From positions 4,650,001 to 4,714,000 of the forward strand of contig NZ_CP024996.1 in NCBI RefSeq assembly GCF_003719195.1: 64,000 nt of DNA, in the 5' to 3' direction. The notes beneath the pieces were generated by a model, which did not search any database, was not told the origin of the DNA, and was given only the letters and a program-made list of their open reading frames with translations. The translations under genes were made by a program, and so were the position numbers. The DNA is from Herbaspirillum rubrisubalbicans (GTDB taxonomy: Bacteria > Pseudomonadota > Gammaproteobacteria > Burkholderiales > Burkholderiaceae_D). Below, piece by piece: positions 41,111 through 50,405 of the stretch. Positions within the stretch are counted from its first letter, which is position 1. Each line of letters begins with the position of its first letter.

Positions 41111-42601
41111 ATGAAACAGTCGCTCCAGTTACGTACCTCGCAGCACCTCGCATTGACGCCGCAACTGCAGCAGTCGATCAGACTGCTGCAACTGTCGACG
41201 CTGGAACTGCACCAGGAACTGGAACAGATCCTCTCCGACAATCCCCTGCTGGAACGCCTCGATGACGCGCTGGACAATTCGGTGCGCCTCTTGGCCGACG
41301 GCGCCGTCTCGGCCTCGCCGTCCAGCGGCGTGGCCGACACCGGTGGCGACAACAGTGGCGACACGGCCCCCGCCGCGGCCGATGGCGAATCCAGCTTCGA
41401 GTACCAGGACAACAGTCCCGATACCGGCGTGACCGGTGAATCCGACTGGAGCTTCGACGACGTGGCACGCAGCGGCAAGTCGCCCGAGGACGAGGATGCC
41501 CGGCCGCAACTGGAAGCGCATGAACTGACCCTGCGCGAACACCTGCTGGAACAGATTCGCGTGACCGCGCGCACCCAGCGCGACCGTGCCCTGCTGGAGC
41601 TGCTTACTGATGCGCTTGACGAAAGCGGCTATCTGGAAGAGCCGCTGGAAGAGATCCTGGCGCGCCTGCCGGAAGAACTGGGCATCGACCTGGAAGAACT
41701 GTCGATCTCGCTGAAGCTGCTGCAGAGCCTTGACCCGGCCGGTGTCGGTGCGCGTAACGCCGGCGAATGCCTGGCGCTGCAAATCCGGCGCCTGCCCAAG
41801 ATTGCCTTCGTCACGCGCAAGCTGGCGCTGCGCATCGTGGAAGACTACCTGCCGCTGTTTGCCCAACGCGACTTCAACAAGATCAAGAAGGCCCTCGATT
41901 GCGACGACGAAGACCTGCGCGAAGCGCAGGCCGTCATCCGTCAATGTCGTCCGCATCCGGGCGCGGAATTTGCGCGTGATGTCTCGGACTACGTGGTGCC
42001 GGACGTGATTGTCAAACAAACAAAGAACGGTTGGCAGGTCATGCTCAACCATGAGGTCATGCCCAAGCTGCGCGTCAACGCCATGTATGCCAGCGCGCTC
42101 AAGCAGGCCAAGGGCGAGGGCTCGCTTTCTTCGCAGTTGCAGGAAGCCAAGTGGCTCATCAAGAACATGCGGCAACGTTTCGATACCATTTTGCGGGTCG
42201 CGCAGGCTATTGTGGAGCGTCAAAGAAACTTCTTTTCACATGGGGCAGTGGCGATGCGACCCCTTGTGCTGCGTGAAATTGCTGATACACTGGGTCTACA
42301 CGAGAGCACCATCTCTCGCGTGACAACTCAGAAATACATGCTTACGCCGCACGGCATGTTCGAGTTGAAGTACTTCTTCGGTAGCCACGTCGCAACTGAA
42401 ACCGGAGGTGAAGCTTCCTCCACCGCGATACGGGCGCTGATCAAACAGTTGATAGGAGCCGAGAACCCGCAGACCCCATTATCCGATAGCAAGATTGCGG
42501 ATATGCTGGCAGAACAAGGCATGGTGGTCGCGCGACGCACAGTCGCCAAATACCGCGAAGTGTTGAAGATTCCGCCAGTCAATCTCCGCAAGTCCCTCTG
42601 A
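41111..42601 (+). CDS. rpoN: RNA polymerase sigma-54 factor
   Basis: A 496-residue sigma factor for activator-dependent promoters such as nitrogen assimilation. Region I ([20 protein letters not shown]) is Gln/Leu-rich and binds activators. Region II is acidic and long, to about residue 130. The core-binding domain follows, then an HTH ([15 protein letters not shown]), and the RpoN box [11 protein letters not shown] lies near residue 475. All parts are intact. It lies 61 bp after lptB, the conserved arrangement in proteobacteria. Confidence 0.97.
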   Translation: MKQSLQLRTSQHLALTPQLQQSIRLLQLSTLELHQELEQILSDNPLLERLDDALDNSVRLLADGAVSASPSSGVADTGGDNSGDTAPAAADGESSFEYQDNSPDTGVTGESDWSFDDVARSGKSPEDEDARPQLEAHELTLREHLLEQIRVTARTQRDRALLELLTDALDESGYLEEPLEEILARLPEELGIDLEELSISLKLLQSLDPAGVGARNAGECLALQIRRLPKIAFVTRKLALRIVEDYLPLFAQRDFNKIKKALDCDDEDLREAQAVIRQCRPHPGAEFARDVSDYVVPDVIVKQTKNGWQVMLNHEVMPKLRVNAMYASALKQAKGEGSLSSQLQEAKWLIKNMRQRFDTILRVAQAIVERQRNFFSHGAVAMRPLVLREIADTLGLHESTISRVTTQKYMLTPHGMFELKYFFGSHVATETGGEASSTAIRALIKQLIGAENPQTPLSDSKIADMLAEQGMVVARRTVAKYREVLKIPPVNLRKSL

Positions 42602-42755
42602 GTTTTTCCTCAGTTTTTCTGCAGTACCGTTGCTGTGTTCAGGCAAGCATCTCCGCTGGTGCCCATGCCATCCGACACGAAGACCGTGCCCGTGGTACAG
42701 CTACAGCAAGGATCGATTGCACGAACCTCCAGTGACTTCACGATAGGAGTCTTGT

Positions 42756-43118
42756 ATGAATCTGACCATCAGTGGACACCACCTCGAACTGACCCCCGCC
42801 ATCCGGGAATACGTGCAAAGCAAGCTCTCGCGTATCAAGCGCCATTTCGACAACGTGATCGACGTCAGCGTGATCCTGAGCGTAGATAAACTCACAGAAA
42901 AGGAAAAGCGCCAAAAAGCGGAAATCAACGTCCACATCAAGGGGAAGGATCTACATGCAGAAAGCATTGCACACGACCTCTACGCAGCCATCGATGCGCT
43001 GATCGACAAGCTCGATCGCCAGGTCATCAAGCACAAGGACCGGCTGCAGGAACACCACTCCATGGCCAAGCGGCTGCCGGACGAAACGCCGGCTGATGCG
43101 GTGGCCGGAGCGGCATAA
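42756..43118 (+). CDS. hpf: Ribosome hibernation promoting factor (HPF/RaiA family)
   Basis: A 120-residue protein starting [20 protein letters not shown], a complete sigma-54 modulation/S30EA domain with [20 protein letters not shown]. It binds idle ribosomes in stationary phase. It is slightly longer than E. coli HPF but lacks the C-terminal dimerisation domain of long HPF. TAGGAG lies 7 nt before the ATG. It follows rpoN by 154 bp, as in many proteobacteria, but ptsN does not follow it here. Confidence 0.92.
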   Translation: MNLTISGHHLELTPAIREYVQSKLSRIKRHFDNVIDVSVILSVDKLTEKEKRQKAEINVHIKGKDLHAESIAHDLYAAIDALIDKLDRQVIKHKDRLQEHHSMAKRLPDETPADAVAGAA

Positions 43119-43194
43119 GCAACGGACCACTTCGATCGGCTGACTCGCATCATGAAGTGACGCTGAGACGGCAGATCGGAATCTCATGAGGAAG

Positions 43195-43215
43195 GGGCGC
43201 GCAAGCGCCCTTTTT
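43195..43215 (+). terminator. Terminator after hpf
   Basis: GGGCGC-GCAA-GCGCCC is a perfect stem with a GNRA-like loop, followed by T5. It closes the kdsD-to-hpf run about 75 bp after the hpf stop. Confidence 0.85.
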
Positions 43216-43231
43216 CATTGCCGGGCCGGAC

Positions 43232-43260
43232 TTGCATATCATATAAATAATTTCCATTAT
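43232..43260 (+). promoter_or_regulatory. Candidate promoter upstream of grxD
   Basis: TTGCAT (43232-43237), 17 nt, CATTAT (43255-43260). A second perfect TATAAT is at 43328-43333 but has no good -35 box. Either could drive grxD. Confidence 0.35.
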
Positions 43261-43363
43261 GCAATAAAAGACCCTGCGCGGACGGCCCGATGAGCCGCCG
43301 TTTCCAACGCATACGCTGGCTTTTCCCTATAATGTCGGCAATCCCATTTTTAAAGGCATAGCC

Positions 43364-43675
43364 ATGAGCGACGTCCAATCCTGGATCAAAGAAACCGTGA
43401 CCCAAAACCCTGTGGTGCTGTTCATGAAGGGCACCGCGCAATTCCCGCAATGCGGCTTTTCCGGCAAGGCCATCCAGTTGCTCAAGGCCAGCGGCGCCGA
43501 GAACATCGTCACCGTCAACGTGCTGGAAAGCCCGGACGTGCGCCAGGGCATCAAGGAATACTCCAACTGGCCGACCATTCCCCAGCTCTACGTGAAGGGC
43601 GAATTCATCGGCGGCTCCGACATCATGAGCGAGATGTACGCCTCGGGCGAACTGCAGACCCTGATCAAGGGCTGA
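43364..43675 (+). CDS. grxD: Monothiol glutaredoxin (Grx4 type)
   Basis: A 103-residue monothiol glutaredoxin. The CGFS active site is in FPQCGFSGKAIQLLKASGAE, and the glutathione-binding segments WPTIPQLYVKGEFIGGSDI and the C-terminal Gly are present. Such proteins carry and transfer [2Fe-2S] clusters, often with BolA partners. AAAGG precedes the ATG. ubiX follows 26 bp later on the same strand. Confidence 0.95.
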   Translation: MSDVQSWIKETVTQNPVVLFMKGTAQFPQCGFSGKAIQLLKASGAENIVTVNVLESPDVRQGIKEYSNWPTIPQLYVKGEFIGGSDIMSEMYASGELQTLIKG

Positions 43676-43701
43676 TTGCTCCCTGACCGGGTGTTCATCT
43701 C

Positions 43702-44304
43702 GTGAGTCCTGTTTCCAGCCAGCCCCGCCAACGCCTGATTGTCGCCATCACCGGCGCCACCGGTGCCATCTATGGCGTGCGGCTGCTGGAGCACTTGCGC
43801 AAACATGGCCAGGTGCAGACCCATCTGATGATCTCCGAAGCCGGCGTGCTCAACCTGCACCAGGAGCTGGACATGCGGCGCAAGGATGTCGACGCGCTGG
43901 CCGACGTGGTACACAACGTGCGGGACGTCGGCGCCTGCATCGCCAGCGGCTCGTTTGCCTCCACCGGCATGGTGGTGGCGCCCTGCTCCATGAAGACCCT
44001 GGCCGCCGTGGCGCACGGCCTGTCGGACAACCTCATTACCCGCGCTGCCGACGTGGTCTTGAAGGAACGCCGCCGCCTGGTCCTGATGGTGCGCGAAACC
44101 CCCTTCAACCTGGCCCACCTGCGCAACATGACCGCCGTCACCGAAATGGGTGGCGTGATCTTTCCTCCGTTGCCCGGCTTCTATCAACGGCCGGCCTCGA
44201 TGGAAGAGATGGTCGATCACACGCTGGGGCGCGTGCTGGACATGTTCGGGATTTCCTTGCAGTTGACGCCGGAGTGGCAGGGCATGAAGGCTGGATCGGA
44301 CTGA
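43702..44304 (+). CDS. ubiX: Flavin prenyltransferase UbiX
   Basis: A 200-residue enzyme that attaches a dimethylallyl group to FMN to make the prenyl-FMN cofactor of UbiD decarboxylases. The flavin-binding start AITGATGAIYGVRLLEHL, SGSFASTGMVVAPCSMKTLA and the C-terminal VIFPPLPGFYQRPASMEEMV are all characteristic. The start codon is GTG. It could serve ubiquinone synthesis or aromatic decarboxylation; no ubiD gene is in the window. Confidence 0.95.
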   Translation: MSPVSSQPRQRLIVAITGATGAIYGVRLLEHLRKHGQVQTHLMISEAGVLNLHQELDMRRKDVDALADVVHNVRDVGACIASGSFASTGMVVAPCSMKTLAAVAHGLSDNLITRAADVVLKERRRLVLMVRETPFNLAHLRNMTAVTEMGGVIFPPLPGFYQRPASMEEMVDHTLGRVLDMFGISLQLTPEWQGMKAGSD

Positions 44305-44330
44305 TCGTCCACGATCTGGTCGCCATAAGA

Positions 44331-44364
44331 AACGCGCCGCAGGTTTTCCTGACGGCGCGTTTTT
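44331..44364 (+). terminator. Terminator after ubiX
   Basis: AACGCGCCG (44331-44339) pairs with CGGCGCGTT (44353-44361), with an inner AGG-TTTT-CCT stem, and is followed by T runs. It lies between convergent ubiX and the SDR gene. Confidence 0.8.
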
Positions 44365-44382
44365 CATGGATGAGCTGATGAC

Positions 44383-45141
44383 TCAACCACGCCCGATATA
44401 CGGCATTTTGGTCGCCATCACCGTCATGAACTGTACATTGGCCTCCAGCGGCAAGCTATCCATGTAGAGAATCGCACGGGCCACGTGTTCGGCATCCATG
44501 GTCGGCTCGACCTTGGTCGAGCCATCGGCCTGCAAAGTGCCCTTCTTCATGAGCGTGGTCATGTCGGTGGAGGCATTGCCGATGTCGATCTGGCCGCAGG
44601 CGATGTCATAGGCGCGGCCATCGAGCGAAGTGGCCTTGGTCAGGCCCGTGATGGCATGTTTGGTCGCGGTGTAGGAGGCCGAAAATGGCCGCGGTGCATG
44701 GGCCGAAATGGAGCCGTTGTTGATGATGCGGCCACCGCGCGGCGATTGTTCCTTCATGATGCGGAAGGCTTCCTGCGTGCACAGGAACACGCCCGTGAGG
44801 TTGATGTCCACCGCCGCCTTCCACTGCTCCACGCTCAACTCTTCCAGCGACACCGGCGGCGCAAAAATACCTGCATTGTTGAACAGCAGGTCCAGGCGCC
44901 CGAAACGTTCGCGGGTCTTGCCAAACAATTGCTTCACCGAGACCGGATCGGTCACATCGGCCGATACCACCAGCGCGTTGTTGCCATGCTCGCCGGCCAG
45001 CTTGACGGTCTCTTCCAGCGCCTCCAGGCGACGCCCGGCCAGGGCCACGCCATAGCCTTCACGCAGCAGGGCCAGGGTGATCTGCCGGCCGATGCCGGAA
45101 CCTGCGCCGGTCACCAGCGCGATACGTTTGGGTGCTGCCAT
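44383..45141 (-). CDS. Short-chain dehydrogenase/reductase
   Basis: A 252-residue SDR oxidoreductase. The cofactor motif TGAGSGIG is at residues 11-18, NNAGIF near residue 88, and the catalytic Ser, Tyr and Lys are in [23 protein letters not shown]. The segment [13 protein letters not shown] replaces the usual PG motif after the active site. GAGGAG precedes the ATG. The substrate cannot be inferred; it stands alone between ubiX and the AceE-type gene. Confidence 0.88.
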   Translation of the reverse strand: MAAPKRIALVTGAGSGIGRQITLALLREGYGVALAGRRLEALEETVKLAGEHGNNALVVSADVTDPVSVKQLFGKTRERFGRLDLLFNNAGIFAPPVSLEELSVEQWKAAVDINLTGVFLCTQEAFRIMKEQSPRGGRIINNGSISAHAPRPFSASYTATKHAITGLTKATSLDGRAYDIACGQIDIGNASTDMTTLMKKGTLQADGSTKVEPTMDAEHVARAILYMDSLPLEANVQFMTVMATKMPYIGRG

Positions 45142-45193
45142 CGGGTGTGCTCCTCAATGATTCTCATGGTCAGACGTGCATCAGCGGCAAGAA

Positions 45194-45222
45194 AAAACCG
45201 CCTGTGACGCACGGGCGGTTTT
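45194..45222 (-). terminator. Terminator after the AceE-type gene
   Basis: AAAACCGCC (45194-45202) and GGCGGTTTT (45214-45222) form the stem, extended inside by GTG/CAC. On the minus strand a T6 run follows. It lies 85 bp beyond the stop at 45307. Confidence 0.75.
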
Positions 45223-45306
45223 CACTATAACAAACACGGAACAATGCCAGATGAGAGATTTTCAATCGGACCATCCGGCATTCATGCATGACTTGCGTGC
45301 AGAGCA

Positions 45307-47988
45307 CTACACCGTACTGGACAGCGGCTTGCCCGTATCGATATCGAGCACACGCGCCGCCTCCTCCAGGCGCGCACGATCATTGCCCCAGACCTGGCAC
45401 AAGGCCGTGTAGGCAATCCAGCGTGCATCGATCTCGAAGAAGTCACGCAGGTTCACGCGTGTATCGCTGCGCCCGAACCCATCGGTTCCCAGCGTCACGT
45501 AATCGGCCGGCACGAAGGCGCGAATGCTCTCCGGCAAGCTGCGGATATAGTCGGAGACCGCAATGACCGGCGCTGCACTGCCCTGCAACTGCTGCGTCAC
45601 ATACGGCAGCGTCGCGCTGCCCGTCAGGCGCTGCGCACGTTGCGCCGCCACGCCATCGCGCGCCAGTTCGGTATAGCTGGTCACGCTCCAGACCTCGGCC
45701 GGGATCTGCCAATGCTGCTGCAACAGAGCCGCCGCCGCCGCCGCTTCCTTGAGGATGGGGCCTGAGCCCAGCAGGCGCACGGCGGTACCGGGCTTGGAGT
45801 CCAGGCAATACAGGCCGCGCAGAATGCCCTGCTGCACGCCAGGCGGCAGACTGGGCTGGGCCTCGTTCTCGTTGGTGACGGTGATGTAGTAGAAGACGTC
45901 ATCACCACGCTCCATCATGCGGCGCATCCCTTCATCGAGGATCACCGCTAGTTCATACGCATAGGCCGGATCATATGAGACGCAATTGGGAATCGAGGCC
46001 GCCGTCACCAGGCTGTTGCCATCCTGGTGCTGCAAACCCTCGCCGCCCAGGGTGGTGCGGCCCGAAGTCGCGCCGATCAAAAAACCCCGCGCACGCTGGT
46101 CGGCGGCGGCCCAGATCAGGTCGCCGATGCGCTGGAAGCCGAACATCGAGTAGTAGATGTAGAACGGCAGCATCGGCGTGCCATGCACCGAGTAGGCCGT
46201 GGCCGCAGCGGTCCAGGAGGAAATCGCACCGGCCTCGGTGATGCCCTCTTCCAGGATCTGGCCATCCTTGGCTTCGCGGTAGTAGAGGATGGAGCCGATA
46301 TCCTCCGGCTCGTACAACTGCCCCTGCGACGAATAGATGCCGACCTGGCGGAACAGGTTGGCCATGCCGAAGGTACGCGCCTCATCGGCCACGATGGGCA
46401 CCACGTAGCGGCCGAACTCCGGGTCCTTCAACAGGTTGCCGAGCTGGCGTACCAACGCCATGGTGGAGGACATTTCCTTACCATCAGCCTGCAACGCAAA
46501 CTGGCTGTGCGCTTCCAGCGGCGGCACCGCACGCCTGGCATCGCCACCCTGCCGGCGCGGCATATAACCGCCCAGTGCCGCACGGCGCGCGTGCAGGTGC
46601 TTCATCTCGGCGCTGTCGGCGGCCGGCTTATAGAAGGCCAGCGCGCGGCATTGTTCATCCGACAGCGGCAGCTTGAAGCGATCGCGGAATTGCAGCAGGC
46701 TTTCTTCATCGAGCTTCTTTTGCTGGTGCGTGGTCATCTTGCCTTCACCGGCCGCGCCCATGCCATAACCCTTCTTGGTCTGCGCCAGGATCACCGTGGG
46801 CTGGCCACGATGCTGGGCGGCGGCCTGGTAGGCCGAGAAGATCTTCTTCATGTCGTGGCCGCCGCGACGCAGGCGGTTGATTTCTTCGTCGGTCAAGGTG
46901 GCGCCGATGGCGCGCGTGCCCGGTGTCTGGCCGAAGAAATGCTGGCGGTTGAAGGCGCCATCGTTGGCCGCGAAAGTCTGCAATTGTCCATCCACCGTGC
47001 GGTTGAGGGCATCGACCAGCTCGCCATCCTGGTCGCGCGCGAACAGGCCATCCCAGTCCGAACCCCACAACAACTTGATGACGTTCCAGCCGGCCCCGGC
47101 AAAGAGCGTTTCCAGCTCATCGACAATGTGACCATTGCCGCGCACCGGACCGTCCAGGCGCTGCAAGTTACAGTTGACCACGAAGATCAGGTTGTCCAGC
47201 TTCTCGCGCGAAGCCAGCGAGAGCGCTGCCAGCGATTCAGGCTCATCCATCTCGCCATCGCCGAACACGCCCCACACCTTGCGTCCCTGATCCTGCAACA
47301 GGCCGCGATGTTCCATGTAGCGCAGGAAACGGGCCTGGTAGATGGCATTGATGGGACCGATGCCCATGGAGCCGGTCGGGAATTGCCAGAAATGCGGCAT
47401 CAGCCACGGATGAGGATAGGACGACAGCCCTTGTCGCCCGACGCGCTTGGCCTCGATCTCGCGGCGGTAATAGGCCAGGTCGTCTTCGCTCAATGCACCT
47501 TCCAGGAAGGCGCGGGCATAGATACCGGGCGCCGAATGCGGCTGGAAGTAGACGACGTCGCCAGCGAACTTGTCATCGCGGGCGCGGAAGAAATGGTTGA
47601 AGCCGACCTCGAACAGGTCCGCCGCCGAGGCATAGCTGGCGATGTGCCCACCCAGCTCGCCATAGGCGCGGTTGGCGCGCACCACCATGGCCAAGGCATT
47701 CCAACGCATGATGCTGGCGATGCGCTCTTCGATGGCCTGGGCATCCGAGCCGCCCGGAAAGGGTGGCTCCTGGGCCGGACGGATGGTGTTCAGGTAAGGC
47801 GTATTGCGCGCATCGCGCCAGTTCACGCCCCACTGCTGGGCCGCCGCCGACAGGCGCGAGAGCAGGAAGCGCGCACGTTCCGGGCCGGCCTCGGCCAGCA
47901 CACTTTGCAGCGCTTGCAGCCATTCCTGGGTTTCCTGGGCGTCGATATCGATGTCGCGGGGAATATCGCTTTGACTGGGGCGGGACAT
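45307..47988 (-). CDS. Homodimeric pyruvate dehydrogenase E1-like 2-oxoacid dehydrogenase
   Basis: A thiamine-diphosphate enzyme of 893 residues, the full AceE length. The ThDP motif starts at VWGVFGDGEMDEPES and ends in NLIFVVNCNLQRLDGPVRGN. PGTRAIGATLTDEEINRLRR, the C-terminal transketolase-like region and a tail ending in LSSTV complete it. AGGA lies 7 nt before the chosen ATG (MSRPSQSDIPRDID). No E2 or E3 gene adjoins. It is divergent from an Lrp-family gene, which recalls the mdeB-mdeR pair of Pseudomonas putida, where the E1 homologue acts on 2-oxobutyrate from methionine. The true substrate is unknown; housekeeping AceE is less likely. Confidence 0.88.
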   Translation of the reverse strand: MSRPSQSDIPRDIDIDAQETQEWLQALQSVLAEAGPERARFLLSRLSAAAQQWGVNWRDARNTPYLNTIRPAQEPPFPGGSDAQAIEERIASIMRWNALAMVVRANRAYGELGGHIASYASAADLFEVGFNHFFRARDDKFAGDVVYFQPHSAPGIYARAFLEGALSEDDLAYYRREIEAKRVGRQGLSSYPHPWLMPHFWQFPTGSMGIGPINAIYQARFLRYMEHRGLLQDQGRKVWGVFGDGEMDEPESLAALSLASREKLDNLIFVVNCNLQRLDGPVRGNGHIVDELETLFAGAGWNVIKLLWGSDWDGLFARDQDGELVDALNRTVDGQLQTFAANDGAFNRQHFFGQTPGTRAIGATLTDEEINRLRRGGHDMKKIFSAYQAAAQHRGQPTVILAQTKKGYGMGAAGEGKMTTHQQKKLDEESLLQFRDRFKLPLSDEQCRALAFYKPAADSAEMKHLHARRAALGGYMPRRQGGDARRAVPPLEAHSQFALQADGKEMSSTMALVRQLGNLLKDPEFGRYVVPIVADEARTFGMANLFRQVGIYSSQGQLYEPEDIGSILYYREAKDGQILEEGITEAGAISSWTAAATAYSVHGTPMLPFYIYYSMFGFQRIGDLIWAAADQRARGFLIGATSGRTTLGGEGLQHQDGNSLVTAASIPNCVSYDPAYAYELAVILDEGMRRMMERGDDVFYYITVTNENEAQPSLPPGVQQGILRGLYCLDSKPGTAVRLLGSGPILKEAAAAAALLQQHWQIPAEVWSVTSYTELARDGVAAQRAQRLTGSATLPYVTQQLQGSAAPVIAVSDYIRSLPESIRAFVPADYVTLGTDGFGRSDTRVNLRDFFEIDARWIAYTALCQVWGNDRARLEEAARVLDIDTGKPLSSTV

Positions 47989-48307
47989 GTCCACTTCCTG
48001 ATCTCCTGTTGATACGCCTATGCGCACGTCGGGGCCGGCGCCCTGCGGCACGGCATGAAATCTGCTGGTGCAGCAATCGCTGCTATGCAAAGAGACAAAA
48101 AGCCGGTAAAACACAGGCCGCACCATCGGTCTCCCCGCGCCCGACGCCTTTTCGGTCTGGTGTTGATTGAGGGCTTGCTGGCGGATGGAACTACCCGACT
48201 ACGATACGCCGGAAGGGCCGGCATGAGTCACTTAAGATAAGAAGTTGCCGTACAATATTCAGCATCCAGTGCTGCAAAACTGAAACCGACAGAATTTAAT
48301 TTCGATA
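47989..48307. other. 319-bp intergenic region between the divergent E1 and Lrp genes
   Basis: No gene and no strong hairpin were found. A TACAAT at 48251-48256 may be a -10 element for the Lrp gene but has no clear -35 partner. This is the expected place for Lrp operator sites; none could be defined by eye. Confidence 0.35.
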
Positions 48308-48787
48308 ATGGAACTAGATACCACCGATTTGCGCATCCTGAACATCCTTCAGGAGAACAGTTCGATCAGCAATCTGGAGCTGGCCAGCCGCATCAACCTG
48401 TCCCCCTCGCCGACCTTGGCGCGGGTGAAGCGTCTGGAATCGGAAGGCATCATCTCGCGCTATGTGGCGCTGGCCGATCCGCACCTGCTGGGCCTGAAGG
48501 TGAACGTTTTCGTCAAGGTGATCCTGGAGCGCCAGGGCGCCGAAGCATTGGCCCAGTTCGAAACTGCTGTGAGCGCCTTCGATGAAGTCATGGAAGTGTA
48601 CCTGATGACCGGCGATGAAGATTACCTGCTGCGCATCGTGGTGCCGGACCTGCTGACGCTGGAACACTTCATCGTCGATCACCTGACCAAGATCCCCGGC
48701 ATCAAGAACATCCGCTCCAGCTTTGCGTTAAAGCAGATCAAGTACAAGACCGCCCTGCCCACACCCAAGATCAAGACCCGGCGCTAA
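48308..48787 (+). CDS. Lrp/AsnC-family transcriptional regulator
   Basis: A 159-residue regulator. The HTH is at residues 1-60 (NLELASRINLSPSPTLARVK), and the RAM ligand-binding domain follows (VFVKVILERQGAEALAQFET, then VYLMTGDEDYLLRIVVPDLL). It is divergent from the AceE-type gene and probably senses an amino acid and controls it, as MdeR does for mdeAB in P. putida. That role is inferred from position alone. Confidence 0.9.
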   Translation: MELDTTDLRILNILQENSSISNLELASRINLSPSPTLARVKRLESEGIISRYVALADPHLLGLKVNVFVKVILERQGAEALAQFETAVSAFDEVMEVYLMTGDEDYLLRIVVPDLLTLEHFIVDHLTKIPGIKNIRSSFALKQIKYKTALPTPKIKTRR

Positions 48788-48799
48788 CGAAGCAACGGG

Positions 48800-49258
48800 C
48801 TAACGGGCGGCCTCGCGCACCACGCCTTCCGGCAAGGGTGCTGCGGCCTGCGCCACGTCACACCAGCGCTCCACGATCTCTACCACGCAGCGCGCATAGT
48901 GTTCACCATCGATCGGCTTGGGCAGATATTGGCTGGCGCCGGCGGCCAGGGCTTCGCGTTCGCCCTCCAGATCGTGGGAAGGAAAGACCACCACCGGCGC
49001 ATCGGCCAGATGCTTGCTGGCGCGCAACTCCCGCAATAGCTCGAGGCCATCGCCACAGTCCATCTCGGACTCCAGCAGGATCAGGCTGGGTGGCTCAACA
49101 TCGCCGCTGCGCCGGCCCTGCAACAGGCAGCGGCGCGCCGTGGCCATGTCCGGGCAAGCGCGAAAGACGCAATGCAGACCCGCCCGCCACAAGGCGAACC
49201 GGGCCAGCTCGGCAGCTTCCTGGCTGGGGTCGATCATGACGATGCTGGGGAAATTCAT
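48800..49258 (-). CDS. Receiver-only response-regulator-like protein lacking the phospho-acceptor Asp
   Basis: A 152-residue single receiver domain with no output domain. The position of the phosphorylated Asp is Glu63 in SLILLESEMDCGDG (family: LILLDxxMP). At the acidic pocket only Asp10 (VMIDPSQE) is clear. The conserved Ser and Lys are in VVVFPSHD and YLPKPID. The fold therefore looks kept while phosphotransfer is unlikely; an Asp-to-Glu change often mimics the active state. No kinase gene is near. It converges on the Lrp gene with a 12-bp gap. Confidence 0.75.
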   Translation of the reverse strand: MNFPSIVMIDPSQEAAELARFALWRAGLHCVFRACPDMATARRCLLQGRRSGDVEPPSLILLESEMDCGDGLELLRELRASKHLADAPVVVFPSHDLEGEREALAAGASQYLPKPIDGEHYARCVVEIVERWCDVAQAAAPLPEGVVREAAR

Positions 49259-49390
49259 GCTTGGGGGAAATCCTTGGACACGGCTTAATCAACGACATAC
49301 TTGCAGTACACGTTGTACAGCAGGGCCAGTCTGGATCACATCGGGAAATTCCTGACTGGCCCTGCCAGCCGCCTCCAAGACTGGCGCACA

Positions 49391-50257
49391 TTACTTCAAC
49401 GGCAGATAGATATCGGTAAGCAACTCCCCAGGTGGCGTATCGGGCAGCAGGTTGAGGTAATGGAAGTACAGCGGGAAATCACGCAATTCCTCCCCGCTCT
49501 GCGGCAACCATTGGCGATACAACGGATAGATGCTATCGCCCAGTCGTTCATGCGCGCCGGCATGGCGCACGCGTGCGCAGCGCCCGCCCGGTATCGACTG
49601 CTCCATCACACCTTGCGGATTGTCCGGGAGCGCACCCTCCAGCTCGCCGCAGATATCGAAGCGGAATTGTTCCGGCGGCGTGGTATCTGGATTGTCCCAG
49701 GCCAAACCGAAGGTGCGGCAACGCTCCATGGGCGACAGGCCCGATGACTTGCGCCAGGCGATGAACTGCGCCACCGTGGCATTGAGCTGGTTGACCGGAC
49801 CGCGATGGGCCAGCAGGGCGATGCGGATGGGTTCTACGTTGATGATCTCGACTTGCACGTCCACTTTCCTTTCAGGGATGCGGAATACGTAACGCTCGTT
49901 CCAAGACGGCCAGTCGGGAGCACGCCGGAACTGCGAAGGCGACTGACCGAAGGCGCTCCCGAAGGCGCGCGTAAAGGATTCCGGATTTTCAAAACCGGCG
50001 TCGAGGGCGATGTCGATGATCCGCCGCTGTGCCTGGAAGGCCAGTTGCAGACTGGCCTGTTTCAAACGCATCAGCAGGATGTAGCGCGCCACCCCGACGC
50101 CGACGAAATCGGCGAATTGCCGCTGGAAATGGAACCGCGAAAAATGCGCCACCGCCGCCAGTTGCTCGACATCGAGCGGTGTATGGAGATGGGTCTCGAT
50201 ATGGTCGAGCACTCTCTCGAAACGGGCGATATAGGCTTTTTTACGGATGTCACTCAT
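49391..50257 (-). CDS. AraC-family regulator with GyrI-like effector domain
   Basis: A 288-residue protein. The double AraC HTH is at the N-terminus (residues about 10-108: LDVEQLAAVAHFSRFHFQRQ and IIDIALDAGFENPESFTRAF). The C-terminal half is a GyrI/SoxR-like ligand-binding domain (VEPIRIALLAHRGPVNQLNA, then YPLYRQWLPQSGEELRDFP). This layout is shared with Rob/BltR-type multidrug-responsive regulators. No obvious target gene is adjacent. Confidence 0.88.
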   Translation of the reverse strand: MSDIRKKAYIARFERVLDHIETHLHTPLDVEQLAAVAHFSRFHFQRQFADFVGVGVARYILLMRLKQASLQLAFQAQRRIIDIALDAGFENPESFTRAFGSAFGQSPSQFRRAPDWPSWNERYVFRIPERKVDVQVEIINVEPIRIALLAHRGPVNQLNATVAQFIAWRKSSGLSPMERCRTFGLAWDNPDTTPPEQFRFDICGELEGALPDNPQGVMEQSIPGGRCARVRHAGAHERLGDSIYPLYRQWLPQSGEELRDFPLYFHYLNLLPDTPPGELLTDIYLPLK

Positions 50258-50405
50258 CTTGTCCTCGGTTCACGGGACGTACTGTGCAAGAAATGGCGGC
50301 GCAAATCCTGACCGAAATTGCGCATCATCGTCACGCTGGTCACCGCCATGCCCGTCATGTTAAAACACCGGCTTTGCCGCTCTTTCCTCTTTTTTCCGCC
50401 ACGCC

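Noticed and set aside
46027..48012. A 661-codon plus-strand frame opposite the AceE-type gene
   Set aside because: Antisense of a full-length E1 with ThDP motif; no recognisable protein features.
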